This document shows, in pieces, positions 32,105 through 43,779 of a stretch of 64,000 nt of DNA. The notes below the pieces were generated by a model. That model had not been told where the DNA came from, ran no database searches, and saw only the letters and a program-made list of their open reading frames with translations. Position 1 is the stretch's first letter; the number at the start of each line of letters is the position of its first letter. A program made the position numbers and the translations under genes. The stretch is from Diorhabda sublineata (Eukaryota; Arthropoda; Insecta; Coleoptera; Chrysomelidae): contig NC_079478.1 of assembly GCF_026230105.1 (NCBI RefSeq), positions 33,743,653 to 33,807,652 of the forward strand, read 5' to 3'.

Positions 32105-33330
32105 GTGGATGAATGGAAAGAAAAAAAGCATGCCTTTTGCAATTGCTGCTGCTATTTTTGTCTAACAAAGACTGAACGTTATTCTAAGAAAAGAAAGATC
32201 GAATATCCAAATTTGGCGTCTGCTATAGGACCCGTTCCCCATAAAGAAGATTTACCAGTACCGAATGCGCCTTTAGATCCGCAAAATATTGTTTTAGAAG
32301 ATACTGGAGATAACGTATTCATCAGGAAGCTCCAAAGAACAATGCACCGACACTTTTTTTATTTCAAATACCAGTTCCGGCGAGCCACATTCGATTGTTC
32401 AAAGTGAGTTGCTTGGGGGTATCTAAGCAACATTCTGAACTTCTTGCTTCCCGTCTTAAGGAATGGAAATTGTTAGCCAAGGAGATAAAAATTACGACCT
32501 TTACTAAAAGAAATGCTACATTTTCTTCATTCTACAGTATGAAAAATCCGTTGTGTGCGTGTATGGATAATGATGATCAAATGAAGGAACTTGATATTGA
32601 GCATAATCCCAGTGAGTGGCGCCTATTTATTAACTCGTCTAAATATAGTTTAAAAGCAGTGTTATTACACAATGGAAATTTAAAACTGTCTGTACCAGTT
32701 GCTCATTCTGTGAAGATGAAAGAAACTTATGAAAATATTCGCTCGCTTTTAGACAAAATTGAGTACAACTAGTATAAGTAGCAGATATGTGGGGCCCTGA
32801 AGGTGATGGAATTTTAATGGGACTTCAGGGAGGATTTACGAAACATTGCTGTTTTCTTTGTCCATGGGACAGTCGGGTAGTAGAACAACATTATGTAAAA
32901 AAAATTGGCAAGCAAGAAGTGAGTTTCAACCGGGTTCTCAAAATGTTAAGTTTACATCCCTTGTAGATCCCAAAAATGTCCTTCTGCCCCTTTAGAGCAT
33001 GGAAGGCATTTGTTAGTGAAGTGAGGGGATCTTTAGGCAACAATGTGGATCCAAACTATACCAAAAGTTATTTGATGAACTTCTAGACGCCTACAAATCT
33101 CTTGGTGCTCGAATGTCATTGCAAATTCATTTTTCCATTCCCATCTAACATTTTTTCCGGAAACTTTGGGAGCTGTCAGTGATGAGCAGGGTGAAAGGTT
33201 CCGCAAGATTTTAAAACATTGGAAATTCGGTATCAAGGACGATGGGAATCGGCCATGATGGGTGATAACTGTTTGTTTAAAAAAAGGGAAAATGCAACCC
33301 CTCATAGAAGGAAAAAGTAGAGCTAATTAA
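32105..33330 (+). pseudogene. decayed copy of a multicopy uncharacterised arthropod protein family
   Basis: Two adjacent plus-strand frames (32105-32407 and 32395-32772) carry KKRKIEYPNLASAIGPVPHK, then GVSKQHSELLASRLKEWKLL, IEHNPSEWRLFINSSKYSLK, AVLLHNGNLKLSVPVAHSVK and MKETYENIRSLLDKIEYN. Later frames give CCFLCPWDSR-like and DEQGERFRKILKHWKFGIKD blocks to about 33260. I recall this pattern (LGLSKxxAELLxSRLKEWNLL; HNPxEWRLFIDSSKxSLKAVLLHNGN) from many unnamed, multicopy arthropod proteins, probably transposon-derived. Frame changes and stops after 32772 mark it as a pseudogene. The function is unknown. Confidence 0.7.
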
Positions 33331-33899
33331 TATTTAAAGTTTTTGTTTTTAATAGATCTTTATTAGACGTAAACTATAAATATTATCAATATATACGATT
33401 TAAAAAATATACGATTTTTAATAAATATTAAATATTTTAGCAATGAATATAGTTCTATGAATGTAACTAAAAAACTTTACGTGTTTTAATTATTTTTTTC
33501 ATATTTTCGTATTTGTATAGAACCATTTTATCACAATATGCTATTCATTTTGGTGTTACTACAAAAAAAAATTTTTGTCGACCAATGTAATCAAGCTATG
33601 GCAAGTGTTTCAAGAACAAAAAATTATAAATCTATATTTTGAGCAATTACTTTTATTGCAGTTTTCTAGAAAGTAATATAAAAAAGGTAGTTAAACGAGT
33701 CATTGATTTTCCCGGTGTCAAATTCAAAATAATTCATTTTAAACCCTTACTTTGACATTTGTTGGGGGGTCTGCATAAATTGTAGACTAATTTGTGTCGG
33801 CTCTTATTTATTTTATGCTTTCGAAGAGAAAACATTGATTTGCATTTTGTAGTGTTGAAGTATTTCATTAATTTTTATTAGTTAAATGACTGAAGGCAG
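33331..33899. other. no gene seen
   Basis: AT-rich sequence; nothing recognised. Confidence 0.45.
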
Positions 33900-34104
33900 T
33901 TCTAGATGATCCTGAAGACGTATCACAACACAGATTAACTCAATGTTTCCAACCAGTGTCCAAAAAACTAAACGAACAAGACATATTAATATTTAACCAG
34001 ACAATGATGAAATCAAATATTCCATTGTTAAAGCTGCCTAATCAAAACTTCAAATCCTTTCTCCAAAAGTATTGCAAATTTAATGTACCAGTAAAAGAAA
34101 CGAC
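33900..34104 (+). pseudogene. possible hAT/CGGBP1-like exon fragment
   Basis: After a GGCAG acceptor-like site the plus strand reads LDDPEDVSQHRLTQCFQPVS, KKLNEQDILIFNQTMMKS and NIPLLKLPNQNFKSFLQKYC, ending GAAACGAC|GTAAGT, a consensus donor. The pattern 'xANIPxxKLxNxxFxxFLxKYC' is that of CGGBP1-like proteins, which derive from hAT transposases. No following exon was found before the mariner at 34.2 kb, so this is likely an orphan fragment. Confidence 0.5.
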
Positions 34105-34239
34105 GTAAGTTCCTCACATTTGAAGGCAATTGAGGAAATTAAAGGTAAAATTTGGAACAAACATTCTGCCCAAATTGTACCTCATTGCTTCTAAACAAAT
34201 GCACTGACATCGACCATATTTTTCAATAAACTCTTTCAA

Positions 34240-35240
34240 CATTATTTCTTCTTACGTCTCTTCTAATATTTGAAAATCTTTGGCCTTTTAGCTTCATACA
34301 CTTTTCCCAGCGATGTTCAATAACTTCAATACCCCTTAGATAATAAAAATAGTCAAACTCCTCAAAATAGCAATTAACTGCAGACATCACTTTTCATTTG
34401 GAAATTTTTTGATCGACGAGCCATTTTTTGAAGCAGAAAATAATCTGTGGGTGCTAAATCTGGGGAATAGGGTGCATAAGGTAGCAATTTGAGCATTAAT
34501 TCATGAATTTTGGACATTGCAATAACGGATGTGTGAGATGGTGCATTGTCTTGATGAAACAACAATTTCTGCTCAGACAAACGCGGCCGTTTTTGCTTAT
34601 TATCTTCGCTCAAACCTTGCAATAAGTTCGCATAATACTCGCCGTTGATAGTTTCTTCTTTCACAAGATAATTAATGAAAATTATCTCACGTGCATCCCA
34701 AAAAAACTGACTCCACGATCTTGCCTGCAGATGGAACAGTCTTTGTCTTCTTTGGAGTCCATTGTTTTGATTGTTCTTTTGTTTCGGGTGTGAAAGGATG
34801 GATCCACATTTCATCCATGGTTATGAAACGGCTTTATTTCTGTGAAAAACTGCCAAATACTCAATGGAAACATCTTCACGAATCTGTTTTTGTTGTGATT
34901 GTGAGCAAACGCGGCACTCATATGGCGCACAGCTTTCTCATGTCCCAATTTTCAGTTAATGTTCGATGTACCGCACTTTTTGAAATGTCTACTATGTCTG
35001 TTAGCTCGCACACTTCCAGTCGACGATCACCCAGTACCGCTTTGAGGATTTTCTTGAATATTTCTGGAGTCGCCACCACATTTGGTCGACCACTGAGAAG
35101 CTGGTCTTCGCACGTCGTACGCTCTCGTTCAAACTCTGCAACCCATTATTTTATTATTGAAAACGAAGAAGCAGTAGCACCCAAAGTAGAATCTAGTTCA
35201 TCTTTTATATTGGTTGAACTAACACCTTTCAAATAAAATT
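34240..35240 (-). pseudogene. mariner transposon copy, frameshifted
   Basis: Minus strand, from high to low coordinates: HTH region in several frames (about 35110-34900), MDEMWIHPFTPETKEQ with the first catalytic Asp near 34800, FWDAREIIFINYLVKEETIN, LLFHQDNAPSHTSV (second Asp) and YAPYSPDLAPTDYFLLQKM (third Asp). All three catalytic Asp residues are still encoded, which is unusual among the relics here, but several frameshifts separate the N- and C-terminal halves. It belongs to the same family as the copies at 28.5 kb and 54-55 kb. Confidence 0.85.
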
Positions 35241-36139
35241 ATTGTATCACATAACCATTACTACGTTCACTATTGATGGCTTCCAATACACTGGTATTTT
35301 CAAGCAACTACCGTCATCTCTAGACTCTAGACATATATTTAAAATAGTTCTTTTTTTATGTACTGTTGGCAAATGACAGTGTTAATTTTTCGTCTAGACT
35401 GCATGTCAAAGCTGAAAATTCTCTCGAATGTGCCATGAACACGCGAATTTCATACACGTGATACAAACAACATTTTTTGTACAACTGTGATTGTGATTTT
35501 ACGTCGTTTGAAATATATTGACATAGTTTTTTGTTCCGATAGGTCACGACTGTTTAAAAAAAATAAGTCCATAAAACGTCACATGGCTGGAAATCTGGAA
35601 ATCCCAAACATAATTGAGATTTTTAACAAACATATTAAAATATCTGCGGAACATCTTCGGGAATTTATGTTGGAACTGTTCAAACTTTATACTATTACAA
35701 CTATTATTATTTTAATAAATGAAATTGTTTTATAATGAATAATCGATTAATAATTGACTCATATTTTTTCTACGCCCATGTCTGGAAAAGTCAAAAATCG
35801 CACTGTCAACATTCCTTGTAAATGACATTTAACAATAACATGCACGTAACGAGATCTCATAGCATACACGTGCGTTTTGAGAAGAAAACTTAAACTTCTT
35901 GGTTTAATTAACTTACAATCAAATTTTTATTTGCGTAAGACTTTATTTGATCTATTTACACAAATTAGTCATTTAAAAAACATAAAAACTTTTAGCATTA
36001 ACGACATATATTCAGGTTTGAAAGAGTGATGCTCCTAAATGTAGGCAGCACATTATGCAATAATAGGACACGTTTTCTTAAGTAGCATGCTATGAAAATA
36101 AATGTCATGTCATTTATTTTGTCAATTTCTTGAACAAAA
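35241..36139. other. no gene seen
   Basis: Open frames here are short and low in complexity; no supported feature. Confidence 0.4.
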
Positions 36140-37098
36140 TATGATTGTATCCAAAAATTTTCTCAACTTTATCTACGAATATGTCTGATAGTAGTGTACG
36201 AGATGAGAACTCCATCGGAGATTTTAGAAAAAGCTCAAGCTGCCACACATAATTTGTTAGCGCTAAAATCTAAAGGAACGTACGAAATTACAAAAATTTA
36301 TGGATTGGCGACACAAGCATAACGTTAAATCCTTTTCGGAGAATGTGCGTATTTTGAAGAAATATCAAAAACTATGAAGCCATCTTCTCTATGGACCATT
36401 TATTCGATGCTAAGAACTACACTAAACACTAATAATAACATTAACAGAGGAAAAAAATCGAAAATCCTTCCTACAGAATAAATTAATAATTTTCTGAAAG
36501 ATGTCCTCGACGATAAACATTTGTTGTCAAAGGTAAACAATTAAAATGTTGTATAATTATCATCACATAAAAATGAATTTTTGTTTTTTGTTTTCAGGTT
36601 ATCCTCGTTATTGGATTGAGCGGGGCTTGCCGTAAACAAAAACTTAGAAATATAAAAATGGAACACATTCAGGTCACGGGAAAATCCTTGATAATTGATA
36701 TTCCAGATTCTAAAACTAAAACGAGACCATCATTTGTAGTACCAGAAATTGCTGAATATCTTGAGCTGCCGGAACCAAAGCAATATACCGGCCATCGTTT
36801 CAGGAAATCATCACCCACAATGTTAGTTAATGCAGGAGGTGATATGCTATTATAAAAAGGACGTGGTGGCTGGTAATCTTCTACAGTAGCGGAAGACTAT
36901 GTGAATCAATCCCTCAAAAATAAAAATGACAACGCATTACGAATATCGGAGGCAATTACCAATTATCAATCTTCGTCTTCTGATGTACCGAGTAGTACTA
37001 CAATTATAAATAACCGTTCATCGCCATTAAATAATAAGGCACAATCGATTTACAATAATTGTTCAATTGTTATTAACAACTATTATAATAAAGTTTAA
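36140..37098 (+). pseudogene. Crypton-type tyrosine recombinase, decayed, with a 65-bp intron
   Basis: The N-terminal part reads PSEILEKAQAATHNLLALKS and MKPSSLWTIYSMLRTTLN. After an intron at 36533-36597 (CAAAG|GTAAAC ... TTTTCAG|GTT, phase 0) it reads VILVIGLSGACRKQKLRNIK (first catalytic Arg region), YTGHRFRKSSPTMLVNAGGD (H-x-x-R box) and SSTVAEDYV (Tyr nucleophile region). The expected KRHGGW box reads as stop-KGRGGW-stop, so two TAA codons and a His-to-Arg change disable it. Cryptons are DNA elements that move by a tyrosine recombinase and usually lack terminal repeats. The tail (residues SSSSDVPSSTTI and onward) ends at 37098. Confidence 0.82.
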
Positions 37099-37149
37099 AT
37101 AATTACGATGTTTTTTATTTAATGGAAAAAAATGAATGGGTGTAGAAAA

Positions 37150-39120
37150 AGTAGATTTAATGTGGGTTATTCGAGTTAAATTTTTCTGTAAAATGTCTTT
37201 TTCTTATTAAGTTTTAGAGAAACTAACTGTTTTTGTAAAATTGTCATAAAAATTGACATTTCTGCATTTCGATTGATGAGTAAATGTCTAGATCTACAGA
37301 AATGTCAATTTTTATGACATTTCTCATCAATCGAGATGCAGGAGTGTCAATTTTTATGACATTTACTCATCAATCGAGATGCAGGAGTGTCAATTTTTAT
37401 GACATTTACTCATCAATCGAGATGCAGGAGTGTCAATTTTTATAACATTTACTCATCAATCGAGATGCAGAAATGTCAATTTTTATGACATTTACTCATC
37501 AATCGAGATGCAGGAGTGTCAATTTTTATGACATTTACTCATCAATCGAGATGCAGAAATGTCAATTTTTATGACATTTACTCATCAATCGAGATGCAGA
37601 AATGTCAATTTTTATGACATTTACTCATCAATCGAGATGCAGAGATGTCAATTTTTATGACATTTACTTCAATCGAGATGCAGAAATGTCAATTTTTATG
37701 ACATTTACGCATCAATCGAGATGCAGGAGTGTCAATTTTTAAGACATTTACTCATCAATCGAGATGCAGGAGTGTCAATTTTTATGACATTTACTCATCA
37801 ATCGAGATGCAGAAATGTCAATTTTTATGACATTTACTCATCAATCGAGATGCAGAAATGTCAATTTTTATGACATTTACTCATCAGTCGAGATGCAGAA
37901 ATGTCAATTTTTATGACATTTACTCATCAATCGAGATGCAGAAATGTCAATTTTTATGACATTTACTCATCAATCGAGATGCAGGAGTGTCAATTTTTAA
38001 GACATTTACTCATCAATCGAGATGCAGGAGTGTCAATTTTTATGACATTTACTCATCAATCGAGATGCAGAAATGTCAATTTTTATGACATTTACTCATC
38101 AATCGAGATGCAGAAATGTCAATTTTTATGACATTTACTTCAATCGAGATGCAGAAATGTCAATTTTTATGACATTTACGCATCAATCGAGATGCAGGAG
38201 TGTCAATTTTTAAGACATTTACTCATCAATCGAGATGCAGGAGTGTCAATTTTTATGACATTTACTCATCAATCGAGATGCAGAAATGTCAATTTTTATG
38301 ACATTTACTCATCAATCGAGATGCAGGAGTGTCAATTTTTAAGACATTTACTCATCAATCGAGATGCAGGAGTGTCAATTTTTATGACATTTACTCATCA
38401 ATCGAGATGCAGAAATGTCAATTTTTATGACATTTACTCATCAATCGAGATGCAGAAATGTCAATTTTTATGACATTTACTTCAATCGAGATGCAGAAAT
38501 GTCAATTTTTATGACATTTACGCATCAATCGAGATGCAGGAGTGTCAATTTTTAAGACATTTACTCATCAATCGAGATGCAGGAGTGTCAATTTTTATGA
38601 CATTTACTCATCAATCGAGATGCAGAAATGTCAATTTTTATGACATTTACTCATCAATCGCGATGCAGGAGTGTCAATTTTTATAACATTTACTCATCAA
38701 TCGAGATGCAGAAATGTCAATTTTTATGACATTTACTCATCAATCGAGATGCAGGAGTGTCAATTTTTATGACATTTACTCATCAATCGAGATGCAGGAG
38801 TGTCAATTTTTATGACATTTACTCATCAATCGAGATGCAGAAATGTCAATTTTTATGACATTTACTTCCATTGAGATGCAGAAATGTCAATTTTTATGAC
38901 ATTTACTTCAATTGAGATGCAGAAATGTCAATTTTTATGACATTTACTCATCAATCGAGATGCAGGAGTGTCAATTTTTATGACATTTACTCATCAATAG
39001 AGATGCAGGAGCGTCAATTTTTATGACAATTTTACAAAATCAGTTATTTTCTTTAAAACTTAATAAGAAAAAGACATTTTACAGAAAAATTTAACTCGAA
39101 TAACCCACATTAAATCTACT
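37150..39120. mobile_element. inverted-repeat element filled with a 43-bp tandem array
   Basis: The left arm 37150-37289 and the right arm 38982-39120 are inverted copies of about 139 bp with roughly eight differences. Each starts (read inward) AGTAGATTTAATGTGGGTTA and passes through ttttctgtaaaatgtcttttt. The innermost part of each arm is itself a repeat monomer, the left one inverted relative to the array. A clear target-site duplication was not found. The layout is that of foldback-type or MITE-derived minisatellite elements. Confidence 0.85.
37290..39028 (+). repeat. 43-bp tandem repeat, about 40 copies
   Basis: The monomer is tcaatttttatgacatttac followed by tcatcaatcgagatgcag(gagtg or aaatg). 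Each holds a small dyad TGTCA-attttta-TGACA. Variants include taagac for tatgac, acgcatc for actcatc, and a 3-bp loss giving acttcaatcg at 37666, 38137 and 38479. These mark higher-order blocks of 471 and 342 bp (11 and 8 monomers). Open frames across the array arise from the repeat and are not genes. Confidence 0.95.
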
Positions 39121-39492
39121 GTCATTATAAATGAACTGAAAGAATCAAAGATCACATAGTTATTCAATTGGTGTGTTATTGTGTCGATTGGAATTTAAAA
39201 GAAACAAAGGGAAACACGTAATTGGAAATTAAGTTCCTAATTACTTTTATAATTTCTAATAATTATTATATCGACTTAAATACGAATCTCTGAGAAAATT
39301 GATAAAGTCGAAAGGTCAACGAACCTTAATATTCCAAATGAAATTCTTGGAAAGTTTTGATTTCAATATCAATAAGAGGTACGTGAAAAAAGTAATAAAA
39401 CTGATTTTTTGATCCAAATAGCGTTCAAAAAAATATATTCTGCAACAAGATTCAAAAAACAGATAACACGTAAAACCAGTGGGGTCCGGTTA
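39121..39492. other. no gene seen
   Basis: AT-rich sequence between two elements; nothing recognised. Confidence 0.4.
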
Positions 39493-39974
39493 CATGGTGA
39501 CCACAGAGTTTTTAAAATAAAATTCCCTCACTTTTCCAGGTTTTCCAGAGATCTAATTTTAGAATTCCCTAAGTTTAAAAACATCAATTATATGTATGAT
39601 TAATAGATAATTATATTTGGATGAGTTACCATGAAAAAATGTAAACATAATTTTTATGTATTTGGTCAATTCTTTAAAATCATCTTTAGTTTTTTATCAT
39701 CTGACTTAAAATAATCGCTAAATGATCAGCTGGTATTTTTTACGCACACATTTCCTAAAGATAAAACAGATGGTGTTGAATAGTACAATAAAAAGTACGC
39801 TAGACGGTATGATAATGGCATGCGCGCCAATTTTTCAATCTCATTCGAAGGAAACGAAAAAATTCTAGTAGTTGAATAATTTTAAATAATCCTAATGGAA
39901 AATTTTCGTTTTTCCCAGATTTTTAGAGAAATTCCCTGACTTTTCCAGGTTTACCAGTTTCGTGGCCACCATAG
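39493..39974. mobile_element. short MITE-like element with ATGGTGRCCAC ends
   Basis: The left end reads catggtgaccacagag and the right end, inverted, reads tatggtggccacgaaac. Both termini are followed or preceded by phrases of the type aattccctNacttttccagg, in the same orientation (near 39520 and 39930). The TGGCCAC-type terminus suggests a hAT relative, but no 8-bp target duplication was confirmed. Confidence 0.5.
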
Positions 39975-40029
39975 ATTAACTCAAACATTGAAAAATATGT
40001 TAAAACAACACTCCAACGTGGAATTATTT

Positions 40030-40990
40030 GTATACATTCCTCTTATGTACTTTGGAGCCGTAAAATATCTGAGGGTACCTCTGGATACAAAATTGCTATG
40101 GTACGAATACGTGGACAGAAAATAAAACAGCCACCTGCGCACATCACTGAACGTGAAAGAAGTGGATCGGTGACTCCAAGCCCGCTATACTGAATAATGA
40201 AACCACCTAGTACACGGACGGGTCCGGGAGCAGGCTTCTGCGGAGGACATCCCAAAATAAGCTTGGGAATAAGCTACCATCTTCCAAACCGATGTATTCG
40301 CTATGATGCGTTATATTCAATCGACGTCACAGGAACGCGTTAATCTCAATCTGCTCAGATAGCAGAGCTGTCATACAAGCCTTAACGGCCGAAAAGTTGT
40401 GCTCTAGGCTAGTGCTAGAGTTCAAGAAAGTCTTACAAAATCTGGTGAGTGATGGTTACAAGATCCAGCTCGTTTTGGTGCCCGGTTACTCAGACAAGGT
40501 CGATACTCAATCTCCAGACTGAGAACTCACCTCTGGTCCCAAAACCCATCCTTGGTGTAGCTAAAAGAGCTGCTATCTCGTCTCTCAACTATCTAGTTGC
40601 AAGGCGGGTTCAGCAGAGAGGGATAGAGACACCTGGCATAAGACTACTCCAGCTAAATATGCGAGAAATCCGACTAGTGACCGGACACTGTCATCTAAGA
40701 CGCCATGGGAATTACGGACGATCCGGCGGTGGTGTATGGAAGAGGATAAAACCGCAGACCACGTCATTTGTTAGTGCCCTGCAGTCACACAAGCTGGGTT
40801 GAAATACTTGGGAAGCGTTATTGATATCGAAAGGATCGGCTTCTCAAAGGACATCGGCTTTTGGTAACGTAAAGTGGTGCATGACGGGCCTATCTAAAGG
40901 CATATGTGCTCAACGGCCACAATGTAACTATGAACTATATACCTTTCCAATACGCCATGGCTATGAAAACGCAAAGAAATATAGAAAGCC
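40030..40990 (+). pseudogene. jockey-type LINE C-terminal fragment
   Basis: The plus strand starts near 40056 with AVKYLRVPLDTKLLWYEY (the RT-end motif VKYLGVxLDxxLxW). It continues through an RNase H-like region and ends near 40660-40760 in NMREIRLVTGHCHLRRHGN and, after a frame change, GITDDPA..CMEEDKTADHVI-type residues, the Cys/His-bearing tail of jockey-clade ORF2. Many stops and shifts are present. It is one of the GC-richer stretches of the window. Confidence 0.72.
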
Positions 40991-41040
40991 TTACATGATC
41001 TCTTTTGGTATGAAATCTCTGAAGGATTTCAAATAATTTT

Positions 41041-43021
41041 GGACATTCAATGACTGAAAAAAGGCGAAGAAAGGGAATAAATAATGCAGTGGAAATGTGA
41101 TTTCTGTTATGATGCAAAATTATTCCGAAAGACTTAACAGTATGAAGGAAAAGTTAGTTAGCGCTAGAATAATACGGCTAATTCACGAAAGTTGTAAAGT
41201 TTTCGACCTCAATCTGAAAATTCTTTGATATATTCTCACTAAAATAAAGCAATAACCAAAAAATTTTGGGCAACTGGATCAAACTAAAAAGAGGGACATC
41301 ATTCTTGGCATAAAAATAAAATTAGTCAATATTGTAAAAGCGTGGGGTACTTTCTACGACACTTTTAAACTAACTCTAGGTTCCGTAATAAAACTAGTAA
41401 AAAATTGTCTTCCTATTTTATTGCAGTACAATACATTAAGCCCTTTGCGGCTATAGTTCTTTTCATATTAATTGCAAAAGACAGTTATACGAGGAACAAT
41501 CAATATTTCATAAATACGCACGGAACTTATACCAAATTAAGAAATGAAAAATAATGTTTACACCCCCGGTAAACATCTAACAAACTGCCAGGTCACGTGA
41601 ACTCATCATATCCACTGTTTACCAATGAAAACATCGAATCGTAAATACAATTTGTTTCTATTGGTCGAAGCCGTATGAACACAATTTTTTTCTAAATGTT
41701 CTCGCAAGAAACTCTGCGATAAGCAGTGGAGTGGCTCGGTGAGATTAAGTATTTATAAAAATAATAAATTTATAAAATGAGGTATCTACGCCTATGGTAT
41801 ATCAAAGAAAATTGTTGACAAGGGTTTTTATAATCTGCAGTTGATATAGGAAGAACTATACTTTCGTTTCCCTCGATCAGACACGTGTTTTTCAGCTTTA
41901 TATTTTTAACCAACATGAAACTATTACTACAATGAAATAATTTTGAATCACGTCGAAAGACTTAAAAGGGAAACGTGACTAAGGCCTCCATCTGTACGTT
42001 TTGTTCGTTTTCCATTGTCTATTTGAATTGAAAGCGTTTGATAAACTGTAAAATAAATCGATTATCAACATTCGAACTATTGTTTTCGTTACAATTTCTC
42101 GTATAAACGCTAACGTAACATTTATGTTTTCGACATACAGACCAACGTCTCCGCTTCCCTAATCACGTATTGTTTTATATTTCCTTTCATTTTATACGTG
42201 TTTCAAATAATTTACGAAATGGAACCCTTTTTCGCTAAATCGATTGAAAACATTCTACGCTTAAATATTTTTTTAGACTATTTCATCCAGAAAACTTCGT
42301 CCCTATAATAAGTCCAAAGGATTGAACTTAACTAGGTTTCTTTTTAATTCGTTCTGCACCACAACATGTATTGTATTTTAATGATTCTCATCACCAGCGC
42401 AACAAATTGACCCAAGTCACCATAAACCGCCATCATTCTGTTTATAATTTGTGTTGGTGTTAATCCCACTTCAGTTAGTTAGCGCGAAACTCAATTTGAG
42501 ACATTTTTCAAGCCCTACTATAATGAAATGGATTGAACCAGCAAGTTGATACATGTTAAGACTTGTCACTGACGCATGAAGATTTACAATAAGCAAATAG
42601 AGCAACACATCAGATTTTGCGGGTTATACCTACATAGAAAAAAATCAATAGATCTTAAAGGCCCATCCAAAGGCCTTCTCCCGCCAATTCATCTTCTAAA
42701 GCTGCGTACTGATTTGAGCCCTCTTGCGCACGAATATTGTGCGCGTAAAAAACATCTTGAGGTTTAAGCGACAAGTTTGAACGTGTTTGTAGAAGCAAAC
42801 CGTTGTACTATTTCTCAACATACTGCCTAGAAATTTGTATGAACTGGATCGACGATTTTTGCACACGAACCAGTGTGTTGTGGTTTTTCATTTTTCTTTA
42901 CGCGGGAATGTTTGTTGGCGTAAATTTTCCGTGTTCGCACGAATGCACCTAAGAAAAATACGGGTTTAAAAACTCGCCTATAATGCGGGGATACACCACC
43001 AATCTCGAGAAATGGGTCGTT
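41041..43021. other. no gene seen
   Basis: Nearly 2 kb without recognisable coding, RNA or repeat features. A few short open frames (for example 42576-42767) lack any supporting context. Confidence 0.45.
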
Positions 43022-43195
43022 AGGCCGGCCCTGTCCAACTACAATGGAATTTTAAAATTCGGCGAATTCGCGTGGCGCCTTAAATCTTCTTTTTAATGGC
43101 GAGCGCGCTTTTGATAAACTTTTTATTACAGAAGGCGGTTTATTACAGTATTTTTTTCAAATAATTTCTAGGAAAGTCTATTTATATATTTCTTT

Positions 43196-43466
43196 TGTTT
43201 ATTTTTATTCTAGAACTTTTTAGAATTCTATTTTTGGTATATAAATAAGTTTATGTAGGGCAGTAATTTAGTTTTAAATAAATAGTCGTAGTGAAAAGAA
43301 CGAATAAGTGAAAGTAATCGCGGAAATCGTTTGTGATATTTATAAATAAATTAGTATAAGTTAAGTGTATCGTATAGTGTGTAAATAAATTAAGAACGTA
43401 AGAAATAGAGTTTATTAATTCACCCCACGAATATAAAGTGTGTAAATAAATACGAAAAACGTTACA
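43196..43466 (+). repeat. probable LTR (271 bp) of a Gypsy-type retrotransposon
   Basis: The sequence begins TGTTTATT and ends GTTACA. It contains a TATATAAATAAG promoter-like box near 43238 and several AATAAA signals. It is followed at once by ttgttgtcaggtgtgggg (43467-43484), which resembles the ...TGTCAGAAGTGGG primer-binding sites of many insect Gypsy elements. No second LTR was found in the window. Confidence 0.6.
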
Positions 43467-43616
43467 TTGTTGTCAGGTGTGGGGTATTATAAATAAATAG
43501 TGACATAAACATGACCAAGAGACTTTGTGACGTGAAAGTGGCTCTAGTAAGTGGTCGAATTCGATCTAAAAACTTCATTAATAGAAACAATCACTTTAAT
43601 CTCGTCAATTTCGGAA

Positions 43617-43779
43617 ATGAGGAAAGATATTTCGGCTAATATTGACGAGAAGATTGCGGCATTGAAAAACGATGTTTCTGTCAATATGGAAAACAAGATT
43701 TCGATTAAGTAGAACGATATTACGGCTAATATCGATGAAGGACGTTTAAACTTTGAAGAAATATTAAGGAAAATTAATT
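43617..43779 (+). pseudogene. gag-start remnant with coiled-coil character
   Basis: From an ATG at 43617 the frame reads MRKDISANIDEKIAALKNDV, SVNMENKISIK, a TAG stop, then NDITANIDEGRLNFEEILRK. The repeated D-I-x-A-N-I-D-E phrase and the heptad-like spacing suggest the coiled coil at the start of some retrotransposon Gag proteins. An earlier ATG at 43511 follows the primer-site-like sequence. It breaks off at the right inverted repeat. Confidence 0.5.

Noticed and set aside
37901..38473. 76- and 93-codon frames in the 43-bp array
   Set aside because: Pure translation of the repeat; the frame cycles through the monomers and carries no independent signal.
37242..39028. CRISPR-like array
   Set aside because: The 43-bp units are contiguous, with no unique spacers, in an animal genome; it is a tandem minisatellite.
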